Assembly: GCF_900496995.4 (NCBI RefSeq)
Contig: NC_044018.1
Coordinates: forward strand, 21,916,001-21,980,000
From: Aquila chrysaetos chrysaetos
Taxonomy: Eukaryota > Chordata > Aves > Accipitriformes > Accipitridae
Length of the DNA: 64,000 bases
Reading direction: 5' to 3'
The notes under the pieces were generated by a model. It made no database searches. It was not told the origin of the DNA and saw only the letters and a list, made by a program, of their open reading frames with translations. The position numbers and the translations under genes were made by a program. Positions within the stretch are counted from its first letter, which is position 1; every line of letters begins with the position of its first letter. Shown here one piece after another: positions 27,601 through 41,000 of the stretch.

Positions 27601-30600
27601 TGAGAAGGAGGAGGAGTCTTCCTTTAATCTTTCTTACAACTTGGTGCATTGAGGAATGCACAATCCAGAGTGGAGAAGCCGTCAAAGGAAAGGATGCTCC
27701 ATGCCATAAGTCAGGAGGGAGCTAAACCCCAGGTTTCTGAAACCTTTAGTCAAAAGGAAAGGTGCCAATGGAGCAGCAGCCACCCCGGGACAGCTGCAGC
27801 CCCGTCTGTCTCTGGTTGCCAGCACGTCACCCAGCTGTGCGGGCTGCCTCGTCACACCGAGCACTGGACCCGGGAACGCCGGCCGTGCTGGCGCGGGTCT
27901 GCAGGGCCCTCTGAGACAGAACTGGTCCAGCAGCATCCCCGCGCCAGCGCTGCAGACCCCTGTGCCCCAGTAACTGCCTCGTGCCGGCGCTGCTCCCCTC
28001 TCCACACCCCGGCATCTGCCACTGAAGTTGGTAAATCTGTTTCCCGCCATGTCACCCTCCCTTCACAGCTCTTCAAAAACATTTTTTAAGCCTGACGCTT
28101 TTATTTATTTATACAAAAGCAAGCTGATCTCGTTGAGCTGTTGAGTTCCTGGGGGTGTGTGATGACATCCTGATGACTGCAACCTGTGAAAGTGCCTATA
28201 CTTGTTTAATTTTAACCACACGAACTGCCCTGCTGAAGTCAGTGAGACTACACTGTGGGTGTATTTAAGTGCATCTGTTATTTCAGGGATAGCTACTACA
28301 TCTGGAGCGTGCTCGCTCATTTAGATGAAAGAACTATTATTTTTTTTTGTGCAGTAGAGCTAAGTATCTGGTATGCCCATGTGCAAAAAAGAAGTACTTT
28401 TTGCAGTGAGTATTTGCAGTGAGTATCTTTAAGGCTGGTTGCTCAATATAACACCAAAGCCCAAAATGGGTGGCAGCAAGTTATACCACACTAGGGAAAG
28501 AACCAGAAGACAACCATGGTCTTTCTACCATGACTCACTTTGGAGTCACCACCACCCAGAGAGGTGGCCCTGGGGACATTTTCCATACTCAGATGAGTGC
28601 AGAGATTACAATTGTTCCTGCAGCCTCTAAAAAAATCCCATAAAATTTAGAATACATTAGGTCAATTCAGTGGATACAAATTGACTAATAATACAAACAC
28701 TGGGCTGCGAGCCCTTCCAAATCTTCTAAAACAAATATCTTTTTCTCCCTGTGTAATGGTATCACATCCAGAAGAGTGAAGTGCTACTAGTGACAAGTGC
28801 AGGACAGTAGCACAAATACATTGGCTCCTCAGCCTCTGCATCATTGTATATTAGCACAATTTGGTATCTATGCAAGCTCTGAGAAACACTGGAGCAAGCT
28901 GCAGCGGTACTTTTTGTTGTCATACACCTTTTCCCAGACCTACTGTATGTCATGTAAATATAGTTTGAGTTATCCAGGCTAGCTTTTCATCTAAATGGTG
29001 TAGAAATTGAGTATTGTAGGCATTTTTTAAAATGGCAAGAGTAAAATGACTGTGTCTGCTAGATACTGTTATTGCTCCATTTACCATCCACAAAATGATT
29101 TCCCGTTTTGTATAATCATTCAACTTTTATGACCCTGCTGTCATTGTAGGAGAAACACACTGATATTTTCTATTATGCATTATTTCTAGCTATATGAAAT
29201 AAACAGCAGTTAGATGGTCCTTCTCCTGTGTTGCTCCTTTCCTATGAATTGTTTTTAAACTGCTACAGCAAACTCCTCTGTCAGGTACTCAGTCACATCC
29301 CAGAAAATAGTGTTGGGTTAGTTAAGGATACTACAGACTTGGAAGTGTTAGCAATAGACAACAGCCAGTAAACACCAACATCACTTTTGCTGTAGGAATT
29401 TCATGCTCTACTAATACATATTTCATTAAAGCCCAAGGCTAAGATCATCTCTTAAGTGCCAGCTTACGGTGGAATTCTACGTTAACGTCAAACCCCTGTC
29501 AGCCTTCATTCCACTGCATGAAAACCTTGTCTTCTGCAATCTCTACGTCCATTCTTTGAGACTTTCCCTAGAACCTGCCTTTGGTAAGTTATCACATACA
29601 TTTCTCATCTGTACTTACAGTGGGATTTTCCCCTCTTTTATTTTATTTTAAATTTGCTCAGGAGTGTTGCTCAGGAGAATTTCTGAAAGTTTCATTAAAG
29701 AGAAAATTCTCCAGGTAGTCCGGAGAAAGCTGCAGGGTCAGCATGGGATGAGCTGGTTAAGGAGAAGCACAATGCGGGCAATCTATAACTTAATGAAAAC
29801 AAATGTGCTTATACCAGAGGGAGACAGACATATGGCAGTATCCCTGCCAGGTTCCTGGGAGTGCTCTCTAAGCATCCATTACTCACCCCTACCAGCAGCA
29901 GGATACTGGGCAACTTGGATCTTTGGTCTGATCAAGTACTGTCCTTCATATGGATTTATTACACCCATTTTTGTCTGCTTCTTCTCCTACAGCCCATCCT
30001 TCTCCTGTGTTCATTAAATTAAGCCTTCTACTTTCCTACAGCAGATCACTTATGTGTAGCTTATACCACCATTATATACGTCACCTATGAATTTGGCTGA
30101 GAAAACAACCTGGTTTTCATCCTACTCAATTATGGGCTATATTATACATCAATTTTTCAGCATCTTCTAGGAGAAACAAGAAAATCTCCTTAAATATCTG
30201 ACATTATGATATGGTTTGTATGTGTCTGCAACCTATTTAAAGGTGCATATTGGCCTTGTATGTAAAAAAAAAGAATAAATGGAGTCTTGGTGGTCATATC
30301 TTCTAGTTAGGCTTCAGCTAAAGAAAAGTAAGCAATTAACTATCCAAAGAATGTAATTAATAACCCTGATCAAATAAACTATGATTAGCAAACTGACAGC
30401 GGCTGGCATTTTTCTTTACTTTCTTGTAGTGTATACTCACTCAGAATGTCTTTAAAGACATTAATTACCCATGCCTTTTACCTTCTAAAGATCCTCTGTT
30501 TGCTGCAGGATTTTCTCAGCTAGCAGACCTAAATTCAAAGAATTATGGAGAGCTGAAAATGGAATGGTATGGGAAAAAATCCACACTGTGCTAACAGCAC

Positions 30601-33600
30601 TTTAGGACCATTAGCACATCATTATGAAACCCAGCTAAACAAATAGCCAAACGTAAAGCATCAGCTATTTTTTGGTTTGTTGTTTGGGAGTTTTTTGTTA
30701 AAAAATACAATTTCTCAGAATGAACAAAATATAGAAATTTTGAAGACAGGAACATAAATGTTAGCTCAAGGAAGAAAGAGGTAATGCCTTTTACATAATA
30801 TACCAGATATTGTAGTCCATATGATGTGGACTTCTGAAAGAGTTTTGGTGGTATGAGGAATCCAGGACCGCACTCACCTGGAGAGAAAAGGCTGAGCTTA
30901 AGGCCAAATGTAAAGTAATCACTGACTGTACATGCACTTAGTGTAGTCAGGCAGCTATAATCTATCCTTGTATTAAGGAGCCAAGCCCTATTAGGTATAT
31001 GAGGAAACCAAAAAGGACAAAACATCGCTCACTGCATGAGCAGCCCTGCTGCATCCCAGGTGGTTCCTCCTCTTGAACCTGTCTCATGATGAAACTGAGG
31101 AAGCAGGTGGAAAAAAGCCCTTTTGGCAAAAGAGACAGAAATTTAAGCCTTGACAGTGGAGGCATAACAGACAGAAGACAGAGAGAGAGTCCCATGCTCA
31201 CTACTGGGGCAACATTATCCAAGAATATGTACAACCAGAATAAACAGCAAGATTCTGATTCTTCTAAGCCTGTCACAAGCCAAGGCACAGGAACGCAAAC
31301 TGCTCTGTTAGACCTGCTGTCAGGCCCTCATGAAGAAAAAGAACAAATATCTCAAGTCCTTTTTCACATCCGCAAAACAGCTGGCTGTGGATCAGTTGGT
31401 TATAAAGAAAGGCTATGCAGGAGCAGCCCTCAACCCCCTTCATTTTTGTGACACAGCCACTGAACAAAGTGTCTTCTCGGTGTTCCTGGGAAAACAATGT
31501 GGTCCTTTTAAATTCCCAAACGCAGCTGCTTTTTTTCTGCGAGTAGTTCTGTATCTCGCTGACAGCAGAGTGACAGGGTGTCTTCCAGAAACACAAAGCC
31601 TGGAGATTTTTTCTTAGGACCTCTCTTAATAAGGACGTGGTCCTGAATGACAAGTTGCGCTGATTCAGGTGGACAATTTGTTCAAAAAATTCTTTGTCTT
31701 ATTTAGCTTAGTGAATTTTGGAAATGGATGAAGTCAATATGCACAAAGCTCACAGGCCATGTCAGCACAATCAGCAGCTTAGCTCACGCTCAGTGCTACA
31801 TAACGTGCTGACACGACTTCCAGAGTAGAGCTAGTCCGTGTCCAAACCAAGCACCGACACAGAGAACAAGGTGCCACCGACCCCATCAGTACAGACATGC
31901 CCGCGACAGGGAACAAGACTGTCCGGATGGAAGCACCCTTATTGTCCTATTAGCGCTGCAAATTCACACCTTGGTTTTCCATAGAATGCCTTTTCAATGC
32001 AGGCGTACCCTTAGATGGAGCGAAAAACACCTGAGGGGACTTCCAAGCTGGTCAGCCATGGCTGGAAACACGAAGCAGAGAAGAGTGTAGGTAGTAGATT
32101 TGAAAGCCCTCAGCTAAACAGTAGTAGTATTAATATTTTAATACTGACACAGTCCGCAGGCTGCAAAACTGCGCAAGAATTGAAAATTGTCAGTTCTTCT
32201 GTTTTAAACACAGGATAATCCAGGACAACAAAATAACATCAGCAATCATAATACTGTTGTTATGGTTATTTGCTGAAACTTCTTACCTTCCCTGAACTGT
32301 TTTTTTTAGAAATTCAGGGCAGCAGTGTGCTAAGCGTGCCTATGCCACACCTTGGGTGAACTTGGCAGCAGCGTCAGCCACGGACATATTACAAAATTGC
32401 CAAAAGTCCTGCCCAAAGGGCAAAGTGTAGTGACATGACAGAAGCGGTGGTGTGGGAGCAGGGTGTGACTCGGAGAGCCTTCCCGGCACAGCACCAGGGC
32501 TACACCCAGCATCATCCTCCGCAGACTTCCCCGTGCACCCTCCTAAAGCAGGCGTATTCCCAGAAAAAACTGCAGGTATTTGCATAGAAGCCCATCACCT
32601 GGGCAGTCCTGATGCAGTAACAGAGGTATTACAAGGCACAGTTTATGTCGTAATGAAACAGATGTCACCAGCAAGCAACGGGGGAGCAGAGGGGAACGCT
32701 GCAGGAGGGCCAGTTCAAACGTAGAAGTCTACAGTGTTGATGTTCCACTGGGACCAAGTTCCCTAAGCACAGGCATCTGGTGCCCTTTGAGTCACGGCAG
32801 GATGTATAAAGTGGCCTCATGGAGCCATCAAATATGGCACATATCCCATGGTGCACCAATGTCCTTCCGGAGCAGCAGCTGGAGATCCCGCCGATTAACC
32901 CTGAAGCATCTCAAATGGCGCAGGAGGCCTACATCTAAGCAGCTAAACTCAGGTGGACTTTAGGGTGACCTGCATGATTCTCTAGTGATTGTGTTGACTA
33001 GGCCTCCATTGACCATGGCGCAGATTAGACTCTTCGTACCTACATGGGGACACTTAACATTTTGTCTTATGCTGAACCCCGCTGGTGCCGTTAGGTGGGA
33101 TGAATCCAGCCATGGAGTCAGTGTATACGGATACATAATAGCTTATTTAAAATGTATTAATCATAGGATTTCGGACTCTCCTGGTCTGAAGGCTCACTGC
33201 AGCACAATGGAGATGTGGACAAAGACTAAGTGATGGACTTTCCCCTCAGCTTACATGCCAAGTTTTGAAGATTTAAGATCAAACACACAGCCCCTGTTCA
33301 GAAGGAGCTCGTTTACAGATCTGCCTTGACACCATAATATACATTTAAGTGGGCTTTGCACAAGCCCATCAATATTACTTCTGTTGGTTGCATTCCAGCA
33401 GAGCACTGCATGGATAAATAGCTCAAAGGAAGCATTGTTCAAAAGGAGTGTTCAGCACCTTCTACTAACCTCAGCTACTTTGATACACTTAAGTGATAAA
33501 ATGATTAAAGCCAATTGCAATATTTTAAGATTAAAAAAATCTAAGTGACAACAGTCTTCCCTCTTTTACCCTTATTCCTTTCCAACCCACATGCTTGGGA

Positions 33601-34690
33601 GAACTCCTCCTACTTGACAAAAATGCATTGTTTCTGCTGGCTCGTGAGAAAGCTGGGATCAGGCCCTAATTAAGGTGGAGTTGTCAGGGAGCCTGTGTGT
33701 GCGTCCTCAGTGACCACAGACCAAATGGCCACAACCTGCTCTACAAACAGTGCACTAAAGGCTAATGACGACCAACTTAGCATTCCTCTGCTTGCAAGCA
33801 AAACAAAACTTCAGTGACTTCTCTACAATGAAGTTAAAATTTCCCACATCATGTTTTTAAACTAGATCTGTTCCCAAGAATGAATGATCTAATCGAAAGG
33901 AGTGAAGAAACCACCTGAAGGATGAACTGGATTGCAGCTGGACTGAGTGGGAAGTCCCTGGCAGCATCCTACTTTCAGGAGCAGAGCGGGAATGAAGCTG
34001 CTGCGGTCTCTGGAAAGGCTCTGAAGACGCTCTCCCTTCTGCACAGCGCACACACATAAACACACGTGTCCACAACCACGTGTTTGGAGAAGAGCGACCC
34101 GCTCTGTCAGGCAGCCTGAAATTAGAGGCTGGAGTTCAGTTTCTTGCTACCATTTTGGGGAAAGTCAGGCCGGGACCTGCTGCTCTGGGGGACACATGGG
34201 TAAGGTCAGCAGATAGCGCAGCGCGAGCGGAGCACACCCACCGACCTCCCACCCAGACTGGAGCAGGTCCCCGCGGCTGCCCGATAGTAGCTGGGCTGTA
34301 TGGTGCTCTGCTCTACTTTTGTCAGATAGGATCCAGTCCAGGATTCCAGAGGTCACTCTAAAGTGCAAATCAAAGGGCAGTAAAAGGAGATGATCGGGAG
34401 ATTGGGTTGAAAAACTCACACCTGAACTGAATTAAAATCGACGTAGACACACCAACGGATTACCCCTGTAACTGAGCTCTGTGTGCGTGAAGGTCCTTCT
34501 TGCCCTTAGCCATCGATATGGCTCTGTTCAGACTCCATCTTACTATTTAAAAGTGAAAAAGCCATTTTCACAGCGGTCTTTGTGCTAATCTGTGTGTATT
34601 TTTCAGTACAGACGCTATCTGTTCTTGGAGGGTTTTAAACACCGTGACCGGGACACAACTGGTTATCTTTGTTCTGAGAGAGAAAATGAT
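24601..34690. other. Non-coding sequence, no recognisable gene
   Basis: Mostly AT-rich with short GC-rich patches at about 25.30-25.42 and 27.78-28.03 kb. A full GTAAGT donor-like motif is at 29593-29598 but no matching acceptor or family-like peptide is apparent. Segments near 31.75-31.92 and 32.73-33.13 kb have a dispersed-repeat feel but could not be assigned. Confidence 0.55.
28400..28425 (+). repeat. Perfect 13-bp tandem duplication
   Basis: The unit TTTGCAGTGAGTA occurs twice back to back (28400-28412 and 28413-28425). It is a small replication-slippage type duplication in AT-rich non-coding sequence. Confidence 0.9.
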
Positions 34691-35060
34691 GATTTCTGTT
34701 GCATCCTGAGACTCTCCCCGCAGAGCAGGGTCCCGGCGGAGGACTCCACGTGTCCCAGCTGGGTGGCACGAAGCACAAGCCGGTCCGTGACATGGCAGCC
34801 AGAGCAGCCAGCTGTTCTCCACGGGGGAGCATCTGCTCTCCTCCTGGAACAGCCGGGAGACACGGAAAGGGGAGAGCCAGCCAGGGCCCCAGCTGGGGAG
34901 CCATAAGCACAGAGGAGAGAGCAAATGCCTCTCATCAGGCCCCAATTAGCACAAGTGTGATGGGGGGGAGGCCGCTTTCCCCGCAGGCTGCTGAAGGCTT
35001 GGCCAGAGACAGCTGCGAGGGAGCGACGGTGCGAAGAGAGGGAGGGCGATAACGGAGGGG
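34691..35060. other. GC-rich, partly purine-rich patch
   Basis: About 370 bp are clearly more GC-rich than the flanks, becoming G/A-rich toward 35.06 kb, with moderate CpG. Several overlapping open frames on both strands are a by-product of few stop codons. No protein family is recognised. Confidence 0.4.
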
Positions 35061-38000
35061 GAGACCTGAGAGGGACAAGATGGACAGTGGGGCTTATGTG
35101 CTCTGGCTGAGATAAAATAAAATACCAACCACGTATGTCGGTAAATGCATTTCAGCCTTCCGCAGCGCAAAGCTTTAGTCCAACGACTTTGCCAATAATC
35201 CAATACTCCTTACCTCAAGCCACACAGTGTTAAACCGGGGATGAATAGCTGTGTCTCGCTGGCAAAGCAAGCAAAACCTTGCTGCTGCTGTTGTGCTAGC
35301 AAACACGGTGCCCATTTCCACGGGCATCGCCATCATTTCTCATGTTGAGACACAAAGAACTCGGTGCTGTGTAAACAGTGGTCGGGGGCCAAGCTTCAAA
35401 CCTGTTGATTAGACCCTCAGCGCCAGGCAGAACAGAAATATTTCATGTAAAGGGGCAGTCCGGTTTCAAATGGAAGGAAAATTCATATTCATGTGGAAAA
35501 AAATGCATTCTTCACTGCAGAGGCCAGGGCTGGCTTTGGGGAGTCATAAGACCCATTTGGAAGGTAAGGGGGGACTGGTGTGGATCACAGGCTTTGTGCG
35601 GCGCCCTCCCCAAGGGGCGAGTTTCAGTGATGCTGTATTTATACTCACCGACTAGAAACATGAGACCCACACTAGGTAACAGCTCTGCTAGCAGAAGGAT
35701 TTCGAAGTGTCACCACTTCAAATTATGTGTAAAATGATTTAAGTGTTCAGTAAGAACATTGCCTAGTATCTGTTGCCTTTGTCTGGAAAAGGAAAGATTT
35801 GGTGTCTTCTTTTTTTTTTTTTCCCCATGCTCTGTGCAGCAGTATGGAATTCAAAGCTGATGTTGCCCACTGACATCCTTGCCAATCACCCCTCTTCAAT
35901 CTCTAAAATCCTTTAAAACATAATAGAGCAACTTAGTGACCAATGCATAATTTCAGCCTTTTCAAAGAATAGTATAGAAGCATAAAAGGCAGAGTGCTGA
36001 CATTAAAGCTCAGAGATGCAACCTAACTCTTTGATAGGCCATATCCGTTTACATATTCAGTGTTAGAAATGCCTGGATAATATTAAAAAAAAAAATCTCT
36101 CAAGTAAGACAGTAGTAATCCAATATGTGCATACTTTGTCTACAGTACTTTCAAGGTTCTAAAAAGGTTAAATAAAGATGAAATTATTCTTTAATAATTC
36201 ATTTAGTTTAAATTATTTTAAAATATAATCATTATAATTAGTTAAGTGAGAAGGTAAGCTCTTTACAGCATTCATCTCCTTCCAAAAGCTTTTGTGAAGG
36301 TTCAGTGAGCACTGATGTCTTTGGCTAGCTTGACAGGATGCACGTTATTTTTATTTCTTGAGTGATTGTATCTCTGAGCAAACAAACTTGCCTGGTGCTG
36401 TGTGTCCTTATCTCTGATTGAAGCCAGTGGGGACCAGAGCTGTTTATAACTTAACAGCATTCAGTGATACATCACACAGAAAGTCCTCATTTTTTCATGA
36501 AAACCTATGAAGAGGACACACTGTTATTTTCCACCATCTATAGCCTATCTCTTCACCCCTGCCATGCTCATATAATGTAAGTTAGTTGAAGCAGCAGGCT
36601 CAGGAAGGAAGGGAAGAAAGAAAAGCTGGGAACATTGTGGTCTGGCAGATGACTTTGGCGTTCTCAACAAGTCTGTGCAAGCGTCAAGTGATTCACAAAT
36701 GGTTCAGCAAATGTTGGCTCCGCTGAAATCAGATCAAGGGCAGTTCCAAGCGCCACAAGGAAGCACGTGAAGCCAGAGCCGGTGCAGGATTTGCAGGGGC
36801 CCCCGGCGGGTGCACACTCCTCAGGGCCCTGCTCCTTCCCCCCGGAGAGCTGCCCCCCTTCAGCAAAAATGTCTGCAACAGTTGGACTTTGCTCTTCCAA
36901 CCTCAGAGGGGTTTAGCTCGGGAGAAGAGACGGTGCTAATCCCAGCGCTACCCCATCTGCCCCCCACCATGCCTCCGGGCTGGCCGTGCAAGATGCTGAA
37001 TGCCCACAGTGCACCGAGACACCGGGAGGCTCAAGTGGAGACTCGAATTTTTTCAATGCCCGTTTGCACACCATCTTCCCCTTCTGGGAAAGTGCTTCAG
37101 TTCAGTCTGGGCGGGATGGTCACTACTGCAAAACTGGAAGGACCAGATTTGCTCTCTACTTGGGGTCACCGGGAGAACCACACACACGGTGTGCAAACCC
37201 CCGGATTAGAAAACTTAATAATTATGGGGGGTTGGAAATATTTTTTTCCTGGTAATCCAGAATGCTAATAATGAAAACTATCTGTTAATTCATTACTTAG
37301 TACCAGTCTTAAACCAAAGGTTTAAGGATTTCAGCTAACCATTTTTCTACGACATACTGCATGACTTGAGTTTGTGCATTAATTCTTATTTTCTTCACTT
37401 TTGTAAGATGTTGGACAAAGATCCTGAACAGGTCAATGGAATAATTAAACATTTCATTGTGATGTGAAAGGAAAAAAATACAGTTTAATCATTAAAATAT
37501 TTTAAAAGTGGTTTTGTTGGGGGGGGTGAGATTTTGGCAGGCAGGTTAGCAAATGTGGTAATGGAGGCCATTTTCTAAGGAGAAATTTGAAGCCATTTTG
37601 TAATTACTATCTGCAGTTACTCTTTAACTTTTAATAATAAGAAATGAGTTCTATTAGGCCTACATTACAGGTGTCCCTCTAAGTTCAGCTGGTACTAAAA
37701 TAATAGAGACTTTCTATTCAAAGCCAAAGAACAATAAACTGAGGTTATTTTTCTCTCCAGTGAAGGCTGACTTTCAGTGGGGATAAATAATTACTTCAGA
37801 CTGTAAACAAATAGCATATCAGATTTCTTTGTGTGTCGGTTGATTTTAATATTGCTATAATTTCTTTATTTTATGCCTAAAGATGTTCTAGGTAATTTAC
37901 AGACAAATTTAATACACGAACCAGAAGCCTAAAATCTACATAGCAATATTAAACAAATGGATCACGGTAAAAATGGACATAAAATAGGTGTTCAAGAATA

Positions 38001-41000
38001 TCAAATTATTGGCTATTAATTTTTTTTGCCTTGTTCCTCTTGTTCTGCAAAATCTGACTGGTCTTTATATAAACCTGCCTCACAACGCTATCTTTATTTC
38101 TAGGCCGTAACCTGCTCCGGTCTCACAGCTGACCCTGTTTGGAGCAGCAGGTTGGACTACAGACCTCCTGAGGTTGCTTCCATCTTAAATTTCCCTGTGA
38201 TCCTATGCTCTGTGCCAGCTCCACTTATGCCCCTCTCCAAGCCGAAGGATGCTGATGGGCTACACCCGCACCGTCGAATCCCTCAGGTCCTGGGGCTGAC
38301 CCCAGCGCCCAGTGTGGAGAGGGGCACTGGCGAGTGACAGCAGACCACCCGTACCCACACTACACCTACGGCCAACCTACACCCACCCTACACCTCTCTG
38401 CTCCGGGCTCTGGTGTTACTCCTGAGGCATAATTGCCATCTGTGTGAGCCGGAGAGGGGTCATTTTGTCCAAACCACCTGAAAAGTGAGGGTCCTACTTG
38501 GTCCACCAGAGACGGCATGTCGCCTGCCCAAGGGTGTAGGGTGCAGAGACGGAGGGCAGAAGGAGCCAGACCTGGGGCAGCCCCGTCCATGCAGCCCTCC
38601 GGAGGGGCTCCAGGGGTGAAATCTCTCTGAGCAGCACCCAGGGGACTTGCCTGTCCTGGAGAAGGGTGGCTGGAGGCCCCCAGAGCGGAGCCAGCATGGG
38701 AACGAGGGGATGAGTGCTCTCCCCTCTCTGGCCCCCTCATACCCATCAGGTCACAACCCATCCCTTGGTTTAGCTCACCACCATGCAAGTCAGACTCTAG
38801 TAAAACCCCAAAAGCCTTGGGCATCTACTTTAGAAAACCAGGAATTTTTTCCCTTTTTATTTTTCTCTATAAAAGATATCTTAGAAAGTCTTAAACATAT
38901 AGGTCGGTTTATAGAGAGGATGCCATAAATAAGGCACCTGTACCAGCTGTACTTGCAAAGATAGAAAACAACAAGAAATAGGTAGAAGAATATTTTCTGA
39001 CAGGTAAATTCCTGGTTGGACACTGAATAGTCTTATGGGATAAAGGATTAAAATCTCCAACACTTCTAGCTCTTTTCTGCTCATTGAATCTTCTTTCTTG
39101 GGGAAGGAAACAGGAGTGGCATGGGAATCCTTGCAGTCCAGCAGCCAGAAGTGGACATATCCCAGCTTAAGCTGGGGTTGAATATCTTGCTAGCACCTGA
39201 GTTAATGTTTGCAGGGCAGGGGTGGAGCTGTTTGTTGAAGAAATCTGGACCGTTGATTCCCAGAAAAGCCCTGCAGTACAAATAACTCTGTGATCCTGTC
39301 CAGAGCAGCTGCCGCAACACCACCGTGATTAAGATCCGACTGAATGTGTAGTTTTGTTTAATGTAGTTGTTGCAACATAAACCTAACGAGGCTTGAATAC
39401 TGGGGCTTATGTTTATTTGTTTTGTATAGCTTTGGAATTGATATAATTATACAGAACAGCTAAGCCATTTTACTCTCATTATCCAAGATGTTATTTAAAC
39501 TTCAGAGTCAATCAGATTAGAAGAAATCTGTTATCACTTTCAAGACAAATTCCTGTAAATCAAGAAGTTGTAGTCAGGTCATCCCATGAGTATTGGGAAT
39601 GCGCTTCTGTTGTTATGCGGATCTCAGGTGATGTTGGGATGCATTTAGAAGGACTCTGAAATGCGAAGGGCAGGGCATTCATGAGTTTTGTTGGACATGG
39701 CCTGATTTCACAATGTAAACAACTGTGTCAGAGAACCTGCTTACAACACAGATGTTCCCAAGCTTAATTAAAATACAACTCTGTAGTGCAAGAGAAATTT
39801 ATTCATCTCCCTAAACCAAAGCTGAAAATTATCAAATACATTCAGTCAAACTCAGAATTAGTATATGTATAAAACTGTTGCGTGTTACGGTGAATATCTA
39901 GACAAGGTCAAACAGATAATTAATTAAATTTATACTGAGGACTCAGAGTTGCATCTGTGGGTTCAGACTTATTCTCTGGCCCCGAGACTAGACCAGACAT
40001 GATTTGACCACATCTACACTATTTAACTCTCTTGTTAGCCAAATAAGATAGCTGGGATTAGCCAATAGCCCGTGCTAAATCCCAAAGCTGGGCAAAGGAA
40101 ACATAACCTACATATCCCCTCTGTACATACATACAGAACAGACTGCAGGCTCCCTTTTAAGCTTGGAAGATATTTGCCTTTTATGTCTGAACTGAACAAA
40201 AGCCCTTTAGAAAGTGACAGGACAAACCGCCACACCTTCAGAGATATAGTGACTGATGATCATTAAATGTAAAGGTTTGTCCTTGGCCGGGGAACTGTCT
40301 TGATAAGTTAGTTCATTTTCCCATCTAAACTCCAAAAGGAGCTCTTGCATCAGAGAACTGAAGGAAAATACTTAGAAGGGGGAAGCAAACAAGCTGCAGT
40401 AATACATATAAGCACATTTATCAGTTTTCCTATATTTGTGTAATTCTTGTGCCTACAACAGTAAAAAGCAATCACCCTTTGGAGCCCTTAGATAGCCTGT
40501 ACTCCAGCAGTCTCCTTTAACTATCACATGTCCATCAAGAACTGAACTGCAGACCCGCATGCTAAGGAGTATGGGAAAGACTTTAAGCTCCCCCAAATCA
40601 TAGAAAACCACCAGGCACCTCAGCAGTGAGGAGCACTGGCTCCTTCTGTGGAAAGGTAACGTGCAGACTTCACTTGCCAGTACCTCTGCTACATGGACCA
40701 TGCAAGATCTCTTCCAGATCTAAATTAATATATAGGAAGTGCAGATAAAATGTTGTCTTCAGTCAGTTCTTCATAGATTACATAAGGAAAGAGGTTAGAA
40801 TTTGCAACCACTGATAAGGAAGATCGAGCGATTGCTAGCTATATCTTCAGACGGAGTATTTCATAGGCACAAGAAATCCTTAGGAAGGAAGCAGTCATGA
40901 TCTTATCCAATTTATTATTAAAAACTTAGAAGATTATGAGCTTCATATGTTACACATGCCGATACATTACAATTCTGGCACTGCGCTCTGCAGGTGATAT

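Noticed and set aside
31740..33130. Segments near 31.75-31.92 and 32.73-33.13 kb that feel like old dispersed repeats or LTR remnants
   Set aside because: No terminal repeats, target-site duplication or recognisable family wording could be shown; a repeat-library search would be needed.
38366..38824. 152-codon minus-strand frame in a GC-rich patch
   Set aside because: Gly/Pro/Ser-rich, several overlapping frames on both strands, no family match.
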